A DNA stretch of 64,000 nucleotides from Alphaproteobacteria bacterium (GCA_016869215.1 VGEP01000010.1:84104-148103), one strand, 5' to 3'. Counted from the first letter of the stretch, positions 8,672-18,110 are shown. The notes: generated by a model from the letters alone, not told the origin. Numbers and translations: made by a program.

Positions 8672-9220
8672 TCATGCCGGCAGCGGATGATCGCGAAGAT
8701 ATCGTTCGTATTCCGGCTCGACGTCGATCTGCAACGTCGCAAGCAGGCGCACGACGCCGTTGTAGAACGCGATCGTCGTCACGAGATCGATCAAGTGCTC
8801 GCGGCCGAGCGCGCGCTCCAGCGCCGCATAGGTCGCATCCGACATTGCCATATCCACGGTCATCTCACGCGCGCCCTGCAGCACCAGCCGGGCGAGCGGT
8901 TCGAGCTTGGTCGCGCGGCCCGCGGTTTCCTCGGGAATGGCCCGGATGTCGTCCTCGGTCGCGCCGAAATCCTGGCCGATCTTGACGTGGTGCGACCACT
9001 CGTAGGGCGAACGCGTCAGCCAGCCGACCTGCAGTATCGCAAGTTCGCGGAGCCGCGCATCGAGGCCGCTCTTGAAGCGGATGAACTTGGCAATGCCGTC
9101 GATCGCGCGCAGCGCGTTCGGGCTGTTCGCCATCGCGCGGTAGAGCGCGATCGGCCGCGCCAGCAGGTCGCGGTCGGCGGGATCGAGATCGGACGGATCG
9201 AGATAAGGGACGCGCGCCAT
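8672..9220 (-). CDS. Carboxymuconolactone decarboxylase-like protein
   Basis: The protein has 182 residues, an all-helical AhpD-like CMD domain: LRELAILQVGWLTRSPYEWSHH is the signature helix pair. The peroxidase CxxC of AhpD is absent, so this is not an alkylhydroperoxidase. Similar proteins beside ubiD genes are usually of unknown role; a decarboxylase or a lactone isomerase activity is possible. The gap to the upstream ubiD stop is only 9 bp, which strongly suggests co-translation. Confidence 0.82.
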   Translation of the reverse strand: MARVPYLDPSDLDPADRDLLARPIALYRAMANSPNALRAIDGIAKFIRFKSGLDARLRELAILQVGWLTRSPYEWSHHVKIGQDFGATEDDIRAIPEETAGRATKLEPLARLVLQGAREMTVDMAMSDATYAALERALGREHLIDLVTTIAFYNGVVRLLATLQIDVEPEYERYLRDHPLPA

Positions 9221-9229
9221 TCCTGATCC

Positions 9230-10864
9230 TTAATCTTCCTGTTGTGCAAAGCGCGCCGGCGCTTCGGGCAAGAGCCCCTTGCGCTGCTGCGCCAGCGTCT
9301 CGCGGCCGGTGGTTTCCCAGTCGCCTGCGGCCGTGCGGCGCGCGAAGATCTCCCACCGCTCGGTCCAGTCGCCGAGCGTGTAGCCGTGCCACGGCGCCTG
9401 CACGTTGAGCGGCGGCAGGCCGAGTTCCTCCCACAGCGCGCGGGCATGCTCCATGTAGGGCTTTGTCGGCAGCGCGAGCGGCGGCATCGGCCGCTTGCGC
9501 GTGGCGTCGACCAGAAGTCCTGAGTCGGTCTTGTTGCCGGAATACTGCGCACCCTGCACGCCACCGCGGCTGGGCATAATGTGCATGTCGTCCACCGGGT
9601 TGGTGCGGTAGGCGAGCGACCACAGCACCGCGTCCATGCTCTCGAGGTCGATGTCCTCGCTCACGGCAATGACGATCTTGCCGCAATTGCTTTGCAGCGT
9701 CGCCGCGCCGTGCAGGCCGCGCCAGACCTCGGTGCGCGCGGCGCCGTCGGCGAACTGCAGAAAGATCACCGGACGCAGGTTGGTCAGCCGCTCGTGCATG
9801 AACACACGGCGGATGCCCTTCACGCCCATCTGCGTCTTCAGATGCGCGAGGAACAGCGGCTCGTAGGCCACCTTCTTGATGACGCTCGATTCGCTCGGCG
9901 TCACCTGGCTGATGATCTGCGCGAACACGGCGTTCCTGCGGTGTGTGATCGCGGTGATTTCCATCGGCATGTTGTAGGCTTCGAGAGCGACATAGCCGTT
10001 GCTCTCGCCGAACGGCGCCTCCGGCTCCAGCACGTCGGGGTCGATCAGGCCCTCGACCACGATCTCGGAATCCGCCGGCACATCGAGGTCGATCGTGCGG
10101 CAGCGCGCCATGCGGATCGGCCGGCCCACGGCCCCGCCGGCGATTGCGAGTTCGTCGACGTCGACCGCAAGCTTCTGCGGCCCGGTGAACATGACGACAG
10201 GCGCCGCACCGACCACGACGGCGATCGGCATCTTCTCCTTGCGCTCGCGGTATTTGAGCCAGTGCAGATAGCCGCCCGCGCCGGTCGCCTCGCGCGCCAC
10301 CATGCGCACCACGGCGCGGTCGGCCGCCTTCAGCGCAACGCGATAGGTGCCCATGTTGCGCACGCCGCTGTCGGGGTCTTTCGTCACGCAGAGCGTCGCG
10401 GTGAGATAGGGCGCGGCGTCGAAACCCGGCGTCGACACCGGCACCGGCAGCGCTTTCAACCCTTCGGTCTTCAGCGCGTCGCCGGTGACGACCACGTCGT
10501 GACACGGCGCATCGTTGGTCAGCATCGGCGCAATGGGATTGGCGATGGCCGCCATCCAGGCGTCGCCGATCTCCTCCACCTTGCGGCCCATGCCGAGCGC
10601 GTAGATGTCCGGCGACGAGGCCAGCGCACCGACGACGACGGGCATCTCGTAGCGGCGGCCCTTGCCGTCGGTGACGTTGGTGAACAGGAACGCGCGGCGC
10701 TCGCTTTCCGGTAACCCGCCGACGAACTGCCAGCGCACCAACGGGATCAACTCCCTGTCCTTGTCGATCGGCCGGTCGATGCGGATGAGCAGACCCGCCG
10801 CTTCGAGGTCGGCGAGGTGCTGCTGAAGATCGAGCCGCGGGCCGGATTTGGGTTTGTCGAGCAT
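9230..10864 (-). CDS. UbiD-family prFMN-dependent (de)carboxylase
   Basis: The protein has 544 residues. UbiD hallmarks seen are VRNMGTYRV (metal and prFMN binding), the EAPFGESNGYV segment with the conserved acidic residues, and the C-terminal DADLW-like region (SMDAVLWSLAYRTNP). These enzymes add or remove carboxyl groups on aromatic or unsaturated acids with prenylated FMN, which needs a UbiX prenyltransferase; none is in this window. The ATG at 10864 follows GAGAGACC; an upstream ATG at 10885 has no ribosome-binding site. It heads the leftward unit with the CMD-like, Bug receptor and dehalogenase genes. Confidence 0.9.
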   Translation of the reverse strand: MLDKPKSGPRLDLQQHLADLEAAGLLIRIDRPIDKDRELIPLVRWQFVGGLPESERRAFLFTNVTDGKGRRYEMPVVVGALASSPDIYALGMGRKVEEIGDAWMAAIANPIAPMLTNDAPCHDVVVTGDALKTEGLKALPVPVSTPGFDAAPYLTATLCVTKDPDSGVRNMGTYRVALKAADRAVVRMVAREATGAGGYLHWLKYRERKEKMPIAVVVGAAPVVMFTGPQKLAVDVDELAIAGGAVGRPIRMARCRTIDLDVPADSEIVVEGLIDPDVLEPEAPFGESNGYVALEAYNMPMEITAITHRRNAVFAQIISQVTPSESSVIKKVAYEPLFLAHLKTQMGVKGIRRVFMHERLTNLRPVIFLQFADGAARTEVWRGLHGAATLQSNCGKIVIAVSEDIDLESMDAVLWSLAYRTNPVDDMHIMPSRGGVQGAQYSGNKTDSGLLVDATRKRPMPPLALPTKPYMEHARALWEELGLPPLNVQAPWHGYTLGDWTERWEIFARRTAAGDWETTGRETLAQQRKGLLPEAPARFAQQED

Positions 10865-10983
10865 GGCGGTCTCTCGTCGGGCCATGACGATAGCACGGCA
10901 TCGGGACAGCAACGACCGCCTCGCGTTGGGCACCGCCATAGCGCAGAATGGCGCAACGCCAACAAGAACCCTTGCGAGGAAAC

Positions 10984-12171
10984 GTGACCGACCGAGCCAA
11001 CGATCCCGCCTTCATCTACTTCCCCGAAAACTACCGCTGGTCGATGGGCCTGCTGCTTTGTCTCTCCGGCGCGCCGTGGGGCGGCGCGGAGGTCGATGAG
11101 GTCAACCGCGTGGGCCGCGCGCTGCGCGGCAAGGTGGGCGACGACGCCTCCTGGTTCGAGGAGTGGGCGCGCATGGGCGAGTTCGTCGAGGCGCGCGGCC
11201 GCGACGAACTGAAAAAGGGCCATGTGCTGACCGCCTCCACCTGCCTGATGCGCGCCGCGCATTACATGCAGATCGGCGAGCGGTTCTACCAGCACGGCCC
11301 TCGTTCGGCGGAGATTTACAAACGCGCGGTGAAGGCGTTCGCCGAAGGCGCAGCGCTGCTCAGGCGCCCGCGCATCGAGGCGGTCGAAGTGCCCTACCAG
11401 GGCAAGACGTTGCCCGCGCTCTACGTGCATCCGGCGCCGGAGGTGGCGGGCACCAAACCCGCGCCCGCGATGGTGTTCTTCGACGGCTTCGACATCACCA
11501 AGGAGATTCAATACTTCAAGGGCGTTCCGGACCTCGCCGCGCGCGGCATCGGCTGCCTGATCGTGGACGGCCCGGGCAACGGCGAGAGCATCCGCTTCCG
11601 CGGCCTGCCGCTGATCGCGGAGACGGAGAACTACGCAAGTGCGGCCTACGAGTATCTCGCCGGGCGCAAGGACGTCGATCCGAAGCGCATCGGCGTGATG
11701 GCGATCTCGCTCGGCGGCTACTACGCGCCGCGCGCGGCCTCGCTCGAACCGCGCTTTGCCTGCTGCATCGCCTGGGGTGCGCAGTGGGACTACTACGAAA
11801 CCTGGCGGAAGCGTTTCGAATTGCTCGACAGCGGCACGGTGCCCTCGCTGTCGGTGCCGCCCGAGCACCTGATGTGGATTTTCGGCGTAAACAGCCGCGA
11901 GGCCACGATGAAGAAGCTCGAAGGCTTTCGCCTGGACGGCATCGTGCAGCAGATGCGCTGCCCGTTCCTGCTTACCCACGGCGCGGGCGACGAACAGATT
12001 CCGCTCGCTGTCGCGGAGAGGCTCCACGCCGCGGCCGGCTCGAAGGACAAGACGCTCAAGGCGTTCACGCGCGACGAAGGCGGCTTTCACCATTGCCAGG
12101 TCGACAATGTGACGGTGGGCGTGAATTTCATGTGGGACTGGGCCGCGGATGTGCTGAAGCCGGGTGCATGA
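10984..12171 (+). CDS. Alpha/beta hydrolase of the FrsA / pseudooxynicotine hydrolase type
   Basis: The protein has 395 residues. A helical N-terminal cap of about 160 residues precedes an alpha/beta hydrolase core. Visible core parts are FFDGFDITKE (oxyanion region), the nucleophile in MAISLGGYYAPR, an acid in HGAGDEQIPL and the histidine in GGFHHCQ. This cap-plus-core layout is that of 2,6-dihydroxypseudooxynicotine hydrolase and related C-C bond hydrolases. The GTG at 10984 follows GCGAGGAAAC. It is divergent from ubiD, so it probably shares the control region and may cleave a product of that pathway. The substrate is unknown. Confidence 0.78.
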   Translation: MTDRANDPAFIYFPENYRWSMGLLLCLSGAPWGGAEVDEVNRVGRALRGKVGDDASWFEEWARMGEFVEARGRDELKKGHVLTASTCLMRAAHYMQIGERFYQHGPRSAEIYKRAVKAFAEGAALLRRPRIEAVEVPYQGKTLPALYVHPAPEVAGTKPAPAMVFFDGFDITKEIQYFKGVPDLAARGIGCLIVDGPGNGESIRFRGLPLIAETENYASAAYEYLAGRKDVDPKRIGVMAISLGGYYAPRAASLEPRFACCIAWGAQWDYYETWRKRFELLDSGTVPSLSVPPEHLMWIFGVNSREATMKKLEGFRLDGIVQQMRCPFLLTHGAGDEQIPLAVAERLHAAAGSKDKTLKAFTRDEGGFHHCQVDNVTVGVNFMWDWAADVLKPGA

Positions 12172-12192
12172 AACGCAAACGTCGCCGCGCGT

Positions 12193-15100
12193 TCAATGAA
12201 AATTCCGGCCCTTCGGCATCACCTGCGCCGTTTGCTCGGCAATCGCTGTGTCCGCGGGCTTCCGCCGCAGCATCGTCACCAGCGCGTCGCCATCCCGCGG
12301 GTGCCGCCGCCATGACCCCTGCACCGGCCGCTTGACCTCGTCGGTCGGCGACGACGGGTCGATACGCGGGCCGTCGTCCGACAGGCGGCGCAGCAGCGGC
12401 GTCAGGTTGTCGAAACGCTCGGCGACGATGTGGATCACGCCCTTCTCGTTCTGGACGACGCCCGCGACCGCAATCAGCCGCGCGCCGAGCACCGTCGGGC
12501 GAAAGCGCTCGAACACGCGCGTCCAGACAATGGTGTTGGCGATGCCGGTCTCGTCTTCCAGGGTCATGAAGATGACGTTGCCGATGCCCGGCCGCTGACG
12601 CACCAGCACCAGGCCTGCCACCGTGATTCGCCGACCCGGCGCCACTTCGGGCAACCGCCCGCACGCGACGGCGGCGCGCGCATTCAGATCGGCGCGCAGG
12701 AACGACACCGGATGCGCGTTGAGCGACAGCCGCAGGTGCCGGTAGTCCTCGATCACGCGCTGGCCCGGCAGCATTGGCGGCAAATGGGCGTCGGGCTCGA
12801 GCTCGGGCATCGCGGCCTTGGCGAACAGCGGCAGGTCGTCCTTGTCGCCGGAGCGTCGCAGCGCCTTCACCGCCCATAGCGCATCGCGGCGGGAGAGGCC
12901 GAGCGAACCGAACGCATCGGCATGCGCGAGCCTTTCCAGCGCCTGCGGCGGCAAGCCGGTGCGCAGCCACAGATCGCGCACCGAGTCGAAACCTGCGCCG
13001 CGCGCGGCTTCGACGGTCCTGCCCCATTCTTCGGAGAACCCGCCGATCTGGCGGAAGCCGAGGCGCATGGCGCGGGTGGTGTGGATGTCGTCACGCTGCG
13101 AGACGTGGCGGGGGTTCAAAGATGCAGCACGGCACGAACCCAGTAGCTCCAGCGTGCAGTCCCAGTCCGACGCGTTCACGTCCACCGCCCGCACCTCCAC
13201 ACCGTGCTCCTGCGCGTCGCGCACAAGCTGCGCCGTGGCGTAGAAGCCCATCGGTTGGCTGTTGAGGATCGCGGCTGCGAACACGTCCGGGTAATGGCAC
13301 TTCACCCAGGCCGAGGCGTAGACCAGGTTGGCGAAGCTCGCGGCGTGGCTCTCCGGGAATCCGTAGTTGCCGAAGCCCTCGATCTGGCTCCAGCAATCGG
13401 CAGCGAACTTTAAGTCGTGGCCGCGCGCGGCCATGCCGCCGAGAAATTTCTCGCGAAAGCGGTCGATGGTGCCGACGCGCTTGAACGTCGCCATGGCGCG
13501 GCGCAGCCGGTCGGCCTCGCCCGGTTGAAAGCCCGCGCCGACGATGGCGATCCGCATCGCCTGCTCCTGGAACAGCGGCACGCCGAGCGTCTTGCCGAGG
13601 ATGCCGCGCATCTCTTCCGATGGAAACCGCACCGGCTCAAGCCCTTCGCGGCGGCGCAGATAGGGATGCACCATGTTGCCCTGGATCGGGCCGGGACGGA
13701 CGATCGCCACCTCGATGACGAGGTCGTAGAATTCCTTCGGCCGCAGTCGCGGCAGCATCGACATCTGCGCGCGGCTCTCGATCTGGAACACGCCGATCGT
13801 GTCGGCGCGCTGGATCATTCTGTAAGTCGCCTCGTCGTCGTCCTGGATCGAAAGGTCGCGCGCAACGCCGTAGTGCGTCTGCAGGAACGCGAACGAGCGG
13901 CGCAGGCACGACAGCATGCCGAGCGCCAGCACGTCGACCTTGAGCAGGCCGAGCGTTTCGAGGTCGTCCTTTTCCCATTCGATGACGGTGCGGTCCTCCA
14001 TCGCCGCGTTCTCGATCGGCACCACCTCGTCGAGCCGGCTGCGAGTGATGACGAAACCGCCGACGTGTTGCGACAGATGGCGCGGCGCGCCGATCAGCGC
14101 CTGCGCCATGGCCATGGCCCGCTTCAGCCGCGGATCGGCCGAGTCGAGCCCGGCGCGGTGCGCCTCCTTCTCGTTGACGCCGCTCGACGACCAGCCCCAC
14201 AGGGTGCTGGCAAGGGCCGCAATCGTATCGGCCGACAGGCCGAACACCTTTCCCACCTCTCGGATCGCGCTGCGGCCGCGATAGCAGATCACCGTCGCGG
14301 CGAGACCGGCGCGCTCGCGGCCGTATTTCTCGTAGATGTGCTGGATCACCTCTTCGCGTCGCTCGTGCTCGAAATCGACGTCGATGTCCGGCGGCTCGCG
14401 GCGTTCGGCGGAGACAAAACGCTCGAACAGAAGGTCGATCCTGGTCGGCTCGACATCGGTAATGCCGAGGCAAAAGCAGATCACGGAATTGGCCGCCGAG
14501 CCGCGGCCCTGACAGAGAATCGGCTCGGGTCGCGACCGCGCAAACTTCACGATCTCATCCACGGTGAGAAAAAACGGCGCATAGCCGAGTTCGCCGATGA
14601 GGCGCAGTTCTTCGTTCAGAGCGTGCCGCACCTTGTCCGGAACGGCGTCGCCGTAGCGGCGCTTCAGTCCGGCCTGTGCAAACGAAACCAGCGCCGCCTG
14701 CGGCGTCGCAAAGCCCTGCCGCGTCTCGTCGGCGTATTCGGTCTTGCGCAGCTCTTCGAGCGAGAAATTGCAGCGTTCGATGAAACGCTGGGTCTCTTGA
14801 ATCGCCCGCGGCGCATCGCGGAACAGGCGCGCCATTTCCTCCGGCGGCTTGAGATGCCGTTCGGCATTCGCCTCCAGCCGCCGGCCCGCGGCATCGAGCG
14901 TCAGGTGCTCGCGGATGCAGGTCACGACATCCTGCAGCGCGCGGCGCTCAGGCGCGTGATAAAGCGCGTCGTTGACGGCGATGAGAGGCACGAAAGCGCC
15001 GGACGCAACATCGGCGAGGCGCGCAAGACGGCGCGCATCGTCGCCGCGATAAAGCATGCCGGCCGCAAGCCAGACCGATTTCCGGGCCGCTGTCTTCAGC

Positions 15101-15594
15101 CGGGCGAGAAGCGCCGCGAGCGGCCCGGCGTGGATTCGCGCCGACGGCACGACAATGAGATTGAGGCCCTCAACATGATCCAGAAGATCCGGAAGCCCAA
15201 GGATGCATTCGCCTTTGCCGGCCCGGAGCTTGCCGAGGGACAGCAGCCGCGTGAGCCGTCCCCAGGCCGCGCGGTCGCGTGGATAGGCCAGGATGTCGGG
15301 CGTGCCGTCGGAAAACACCAGCCGTGCGCCGACGGCGAGCTTGATCGGGAGAGCGGGCCCGATCCTTTGCGGAAGAGTTCTTGTGATTGCATGGTCCTGC
15401 CGCTCCTTCTCTTCTTCGGCAAAGGTCCTGATCTGGGCGAACGCACGCACGACCCCCGCAACGCTGTTGCGGTCCGCGATTCCGATGCCGGTGAGGCCGA
15501 GCTCTCGCGCACGGACGACGAACTCTTCGGGATCGGACGCACCGCGAAGAAACGAGAAATTCGTAGTGACCGCCAATTCGGCATAGGCAGACAT
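12193..15594 (-). CDS. dnaE2: Error-prone DNA polymerase III alpha subunit, DnaE2/ImuC
   Basis: The protein has 1133 residues, the usual DnaE2 length. In order it has a PHP domain (NFSFLRGASDPEEF, GIADRNSVAGVVRAF), the polymerase palm with the catalytic aspartates of PDIDVDFEHERREEV, the helix-hairpin-helix region and a C-terminal OB fold (VAGLVLVRQRPG). DnaE2 performs translesion synthesis at damaged bases together with ImuA and ImuB after SOS induction. It lies 9 bp after imuB on the same strand, completing the imuA-imuB-dnaE2 order. Confidence 0.97.
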   Translation of the reverse strand: MSAYAELAVTTNFSFLRGASDPEEFVVRARELGLTGIGIADRNSVAGVVRAFAQIRTFAEEEKERQDHAITRTLPQRIGPALPIKLAVGARLVFSDGTPDILAYPRDRAAWGRLTRLLSLGKLRAGKGECILGLPDLLDHVEGLNLIVVPSARIHAGPLAALLARLKTAARKSVWLAAGMLYRGDDARRLARLADVASGAFVPLIAVNDALYHAPERRALQDVVTCIREHLTLDAAGRRLEANAERHLKPPEEMARLFRDAPRAIQETQRFIERCNFSLEELRKTEYADETRQGFATPQAALVSFAQAGLKRRYGDAVPDKVRHALNEELRLIGELGYAPFFLTVDEIVKFARSRPEPILCQGRGSAANSVICFCLGITDVEPTRIDLLFERFVSAERREPPDIDVDFEHERREEVIQHIYEKYGRERAGLAATVICYRGRSAIREVGKVFGLSADTIAALASTLWGWSSSGVNEKEAHRAGLDSADPRLKRAMAMAQALIGAPRHLSQHVGGFVITRSRLDEVVPIENAAMEDRTVIEWEKDDLETLGLLKVDVLALGMLSCLRRSFAFLQTHYGVARDLSIQDDDEATYRMIQRADTIGVFQIESRAQMSMLPRLRPKEFYDLVIEVAIVRPGPIQGNMVHPYLRRREGLEPVRFPSEEMRGILGKTLGVPLFQEQAMRIAIVGAGFQPGEADRLRRAMATFKRVGTIDRFREKFLGGMAARGHDLKFAADCWSQIEGFGNYGFPESHAASFANLVYASAWVKCHYPDVFAAAILNSQPMGFYATAQLVRDAQEHGVEVRAVDVNASDWDCTLELLGSCRAASLNPRHVSQRDDIHTTRAMRLGFRQIGGFSEEWGRTVEAARGAGFDSVRDLWLRTGLPPQALERLAHADAFGSLGLSRRDALWAVKALRRSGDKDDLPLFAKAAMPELEPDAHLPPMLPGQRVIEDYRHLRLSLNAHPVSFLRADLNARAAVACGRLPEVAPGRRITVAGLVLVRQRPGIGNVIFMTLEDETGIANTIVWTRVFERFRPTVLGARLIAVAGVVQNEKGVIHIVAERFDNLTPLLRRLSDDGPRIDPSSPTDEVKRPVQGSWRRHPRDGDALVTMLRRKPADTAIAEQTAQVMPKGRNFH

Positions 15595-15603
15595 GATCGG
15601 CGC

Positions 15604-17382
15604 TCACGCGAACAGGCCGTGCAGGTACCAGCGCGGGTTTGACGTCTCGCGGCCGTAGAGCCCTTCCCGGTACAGCCACACCCGCGCGCCGTCTTCGATC
15701 TCGGCGCAGAAATAATCGCGTGTCATCTTGTTGCCGCGGCCGTCGCGCCACCATTCCATGGCGATACGCTCCGGGCCCTCGGCCTCGACGACGCGATGCG
15801 TCACACGCCGCCAGCAAAACCGCACCGGCGGGCCGTCCGGCACCTGGGCCACGGCTTCGATCGGTTCCGGCCGCTCGAACAGGCGGATCGGGCGCGTGGG
15901 AGAAAGGAGGTCCTGCTCCGGGCTCTCTTCACCTCTCCCCGCTGAGCGGGAAGAGGGAGAAGAAGCGCCCATCGCGCAGCGCACCGCATGCGCCGGCACC
16001 GCCGCGACTGCAAATTCCGGAATGTGCGTGTCCTGCGGCACCAGCCGGTTCACGCGCCGCAGGCCGAAACGCGCGCCGAGCCGGTCGATCAGATGCGCCA
16101 GTTCCTCGGCACGGTCGGGCGCGGCAAGCCCGGTCTGCGCCGGATCGCTGCGCTCCACGACCAGCGCGGAGAGCCGCATCGTGTCGTAGCCGAAGCCCGG
16201 ATCGCAGGCCTCGCCCAGCGCCGCGAGACGCTCCTCGAACAGCTTTCGCACGCGCACCGGGTCGCGCAGCGGCGCGCCGGTGCCGAGTTCCAGCCGATGC
16301 ACCTTGCCGTCGGCGCGAAACAGCGCCACCTGGAACAGCCGTCCGCCCTCCCCGCGCCGCTCCAGCACCGCGGCGAGCCGGCGCGCCAGCCGCTCGATGG
16401 CGCCGAGCACGTCGTCCTCGCGCGCGATCGGATCGGGAAAGCGCTGCTCGGCCATCGCCGCCGGCACCGGCAGACGCGGCGCGATCGGCTCGTCGAGGCG
16501 GCCGAGCGCCCGGTCGAGACGCAGCAGCAGTTCCTTGCCGAAACGCGCGGCGAACGGCGCGCGCGGCCGCGACGCGAGATCGCCGACCTGGTGCAATCCC
16601 ATGGTGGCGAGGTCCGCGGCGACATCGGCATCGACGCGCAGCGCCGCAAGCGGCAGCGGCAGGATGGCGGATTCCGTTTTGCCTGGAGGAACGATAAATG
16701 TGCTTGTCGCAAATCCAGCACCTGCGTCTCGTGCCCTCTCCCCTTGAGGGAGAGGGCTGCGCCGACGTGTCAACGAATTCGAATGGGTAAGGGGTAACGA
16801 ACTATCGACAGGCTGTGATCCCTCACCCATTCTTGATGTTGAACTGCTGCGGCTGCCCTCTCCCTCAAGGGGAGAGGACGCAATAACGGACGCTGCGAAG
16901 TCTCCGTACCGCGCCACAGCCCAGGCGCAGCCCACGGTGTCGGCCACCGCGGCGCGCGCATGAAAACCCTGCCGTGCGAGCCGCATCACGAGATCGCGTG
17001 CAAGCTCCGTCTCGCCGCCGAACAGATGCGCGCAGCCGGTGACGTCGAACACGAGCCCGTCCAGCGCGTCGAGCGCGACCAGCGGCGTGTAGCGGTCGCA
17101 CCAGTCGGCGACGGCTTCGAGCAGATTACGGTCGGCCTCCGCGTCGGCCTCGGCCACGGCAATGCCGGGATACATCGCGCGCACGTCAGCAAGCGGCATG
17201 CCGATCTTGAGCCGCAGCCGAGCCGCGGCGTCGTTCAGCGCGCAGACGCGCTGCGCTTGCTCGACCGTGGCGACGACGATGCGCGGCGCGTCAGCCTGCG
17301 CGGACAAACGGCGCTCGATCCGATCGGTCGAGAACCGTCTCAGCCACAACGACAGGTACCGCCGGGCGGAAGGCACGCTCAT
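15604..17382 (-). CDS. imuB: ImuB, Y-family polymerase-like mutasome subunit with in-frame repeat insertions
   Basis: The protein has 592 residues, longer than most ImuB proteins. The N-terminal Y-family palm (RRYLSLWLRRFSTDRIER) lacks the full catalytic acid set, as in other ImuB; the little-finger and C-terminal tails follow. Residues about 168-217 (starting SSPLEGEG, ending SPLPQGERARDAG) are translated from a 150-bp palindromic repeat, read in frame with no stop. A second low-complexity block at about residues 469-492 (SSPSSRSAGRGEE) has the same character. ImuB is the hub that links ImuA, DnaE2 and the beta clamp. The ATG at 17382 overlaps imuA by 92 bp. Confidence 0.93.
   Translation of the reverse strand: MSVPSARRYLSLWLRRFSTDRIERRLSAQADAPRIVVATVEQAQRVCALNDAAARLRLKIGMPLADVRAMYPGIAVAEADAEADRNLLEAVADWCDRYTPLVALDALDGLVFDVTGCAHLFGGETELARDLVMRLARQGFHARAAVADTVGCAWAVARYGDFAASVIASSPLEGEGSRSSSTSRMGEGSQPVDSSLPLTHSNSLTRRRSPLPQGERARDAGAGFATSTFIVPPGKTESAILPLPLAALRVDADVAADLATMGLHQVGDLASRPRAPFAARFGKELLLRLDRALGRLDEPIAPRLPVPAAMAEQRFPDPIAREDDVLGAIERLARRLAAVLERRGEGGRLFQVALFRADGKVHRLELGTGAPLRDPVRVRKLFEERLAALGEACDPGFGYDTMRLSALVVERSDPAQTGLAAPDRAEELAHLIDRLGARFGLRRVNRLVPQDTHIPEFAVAAVPAHAVRCAMGASSPSSRSAGRGEESPEQDLLSPTRPIRLFERPEPIEAVAQVPDGPPVRFCWRRVTHRVVEAEGPERIAMEWWRDGRGNKMTRDYFCAEIEDGARVWLYREGLYGRETSNPRWYLHGLFA
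15899..15975. repeat. Probable repeat remnant inside imuB
   Basis: The stretch contains TTCACCTCTCCCCGC and, after TGA, GCGGGAAGAGGGAGAA, an imperfect hairpin like the CTCTCCCC repeats elsewhere in the window. It encodes a serine/glycine/glutamate-rich block in ImuB that family members usually lack. Confidence 0.5.
16731..16880. repeat. 150-bp dispersed palindromic repeat inserted in frame in imuB
   Basis: Both ends carry hairpins (CCCTCTCCCCTTGAGGGAGAGGG and CCCTCTCCCTCAAGGGGAGAGG), with a pair of GGGTAAGGGG/CCCTCACCC half-sites between them. A near-identical layout occurs at 44287-44438 between genes. The length is a multiple of three and the imuB frame stays open through it. Confidence 0.85.
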
Positions 17383-18082
17383 GATGATCCCATTCGACGA
17401 TCCACCGGCCGCAGGGTCCGCGCCGGTTCTTGCGGAGAGACAGGTCGAAAGCCGCGCGGCCGAGGCCGCCGAACCGGTCGGGCCGGCCCGGTGCCGCGGC
17501 GACCGTCCAGCGCGTCGCCGCCGCGCTCGGCGCAGGCGTCGCGCGATGCCGGAGGAGCAGACCCAGGCCCGCAACGCCCTCACGCGCGGCAAGCGAAAGC
17601 CGCCGCGTCGCCGTGAGATCGGCCTCCGCGCCGCCGCCGGGCAGTTCGGCGACAACACAGGCAAGCGCGCGGCAGCGCAGCGCCTCCTCCATCGCCCAGA
17701 GCACGTCGGCCGCGCGCGGCACGCGCAGGACGAGAAGGCGCGCGGGCGGCATGCCGAACAGGTCGAGGCCGGGGCCGTAAGGCCCGCCGCCCTCGGCGAA
17801 CGCGAAATCGGTCGCGACCCAGAGCGCCTCGCCGCGCGCGCCGCTTGCCCGCGCCGCAAGCGCGGTTGCAAAGCCGCTTGCGGCGCCCGCATGGCTCGCC
17901 GCAGCGGGCGCGAGTTCGTGCAGCGCCGCGCAGGCGAGCCCGCCGCTGAGGGCGATGTCGATGGAGGGCTCGAAGCCGATCAGCCGCTGGTGCTCGGGCC
18001 AATGCGGCGCAAGGCTTGGATCGATGCCCGCCAGCGACTGGCGGAGACGGTTCAGCGCGGGCGAAGGCTCGGCCGGGCCCAT
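17291..18082 (-). CDS. imuA: ImuA, RecA-like SOS mutagenesis protein
   Basis: The protein has 263 residues with the RecA-like fold of ImuA: an N-terminal helical part, then GFEPSIDIALSGGLACAALHEL in place of the RecA Walker region, and the LWVATDFAFAEGG and RLLVLRVPRAADVLWAMEEAL strands. ImuA works with ImuB and DnaE2 and modulates RecA during damage-induced mutagenesis. The start codon lies 29 bp from a LexA box. It overlaps imuB by 92 bp, so the cassette is one transcript. Confidence 0.9.
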   Translation of the reverse strand: MGPAEPSPALNRLRQSLAGIDPSLAPHWPEHQRLIGFEPSIDIALSGGLACAALHELAPAAASHAGAASGFATALAARASGARGEALWVATDFAFAEGGGPYGPGLDLFGMPPARLLVLRVPRAADVLWAMEEALRCRALACVVAELPGGGAEADLTATRRLSLAAREGVAGLGLLLRHRATPAPSAAATRWTVAAAPGRPDRFGGLGRAAFDLSLRKNRRGPCGRWIVEWDHHERAFRPAVPVVVAETVLDRSDRAPFVRAG

Positions 18083-18110
18083 AGGGGTGTCCTTTGGAAA
18101 TATCCTGCAT

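Noticed and set aside
13417..15642. A 741-residue open frame on the plus strand opposite dnaE2
   Set aside because: It is antisense to a complete polymerase gene, has an Arg/Ala/His-rich composition typical of GC-rich shadow frames, and no family motif.
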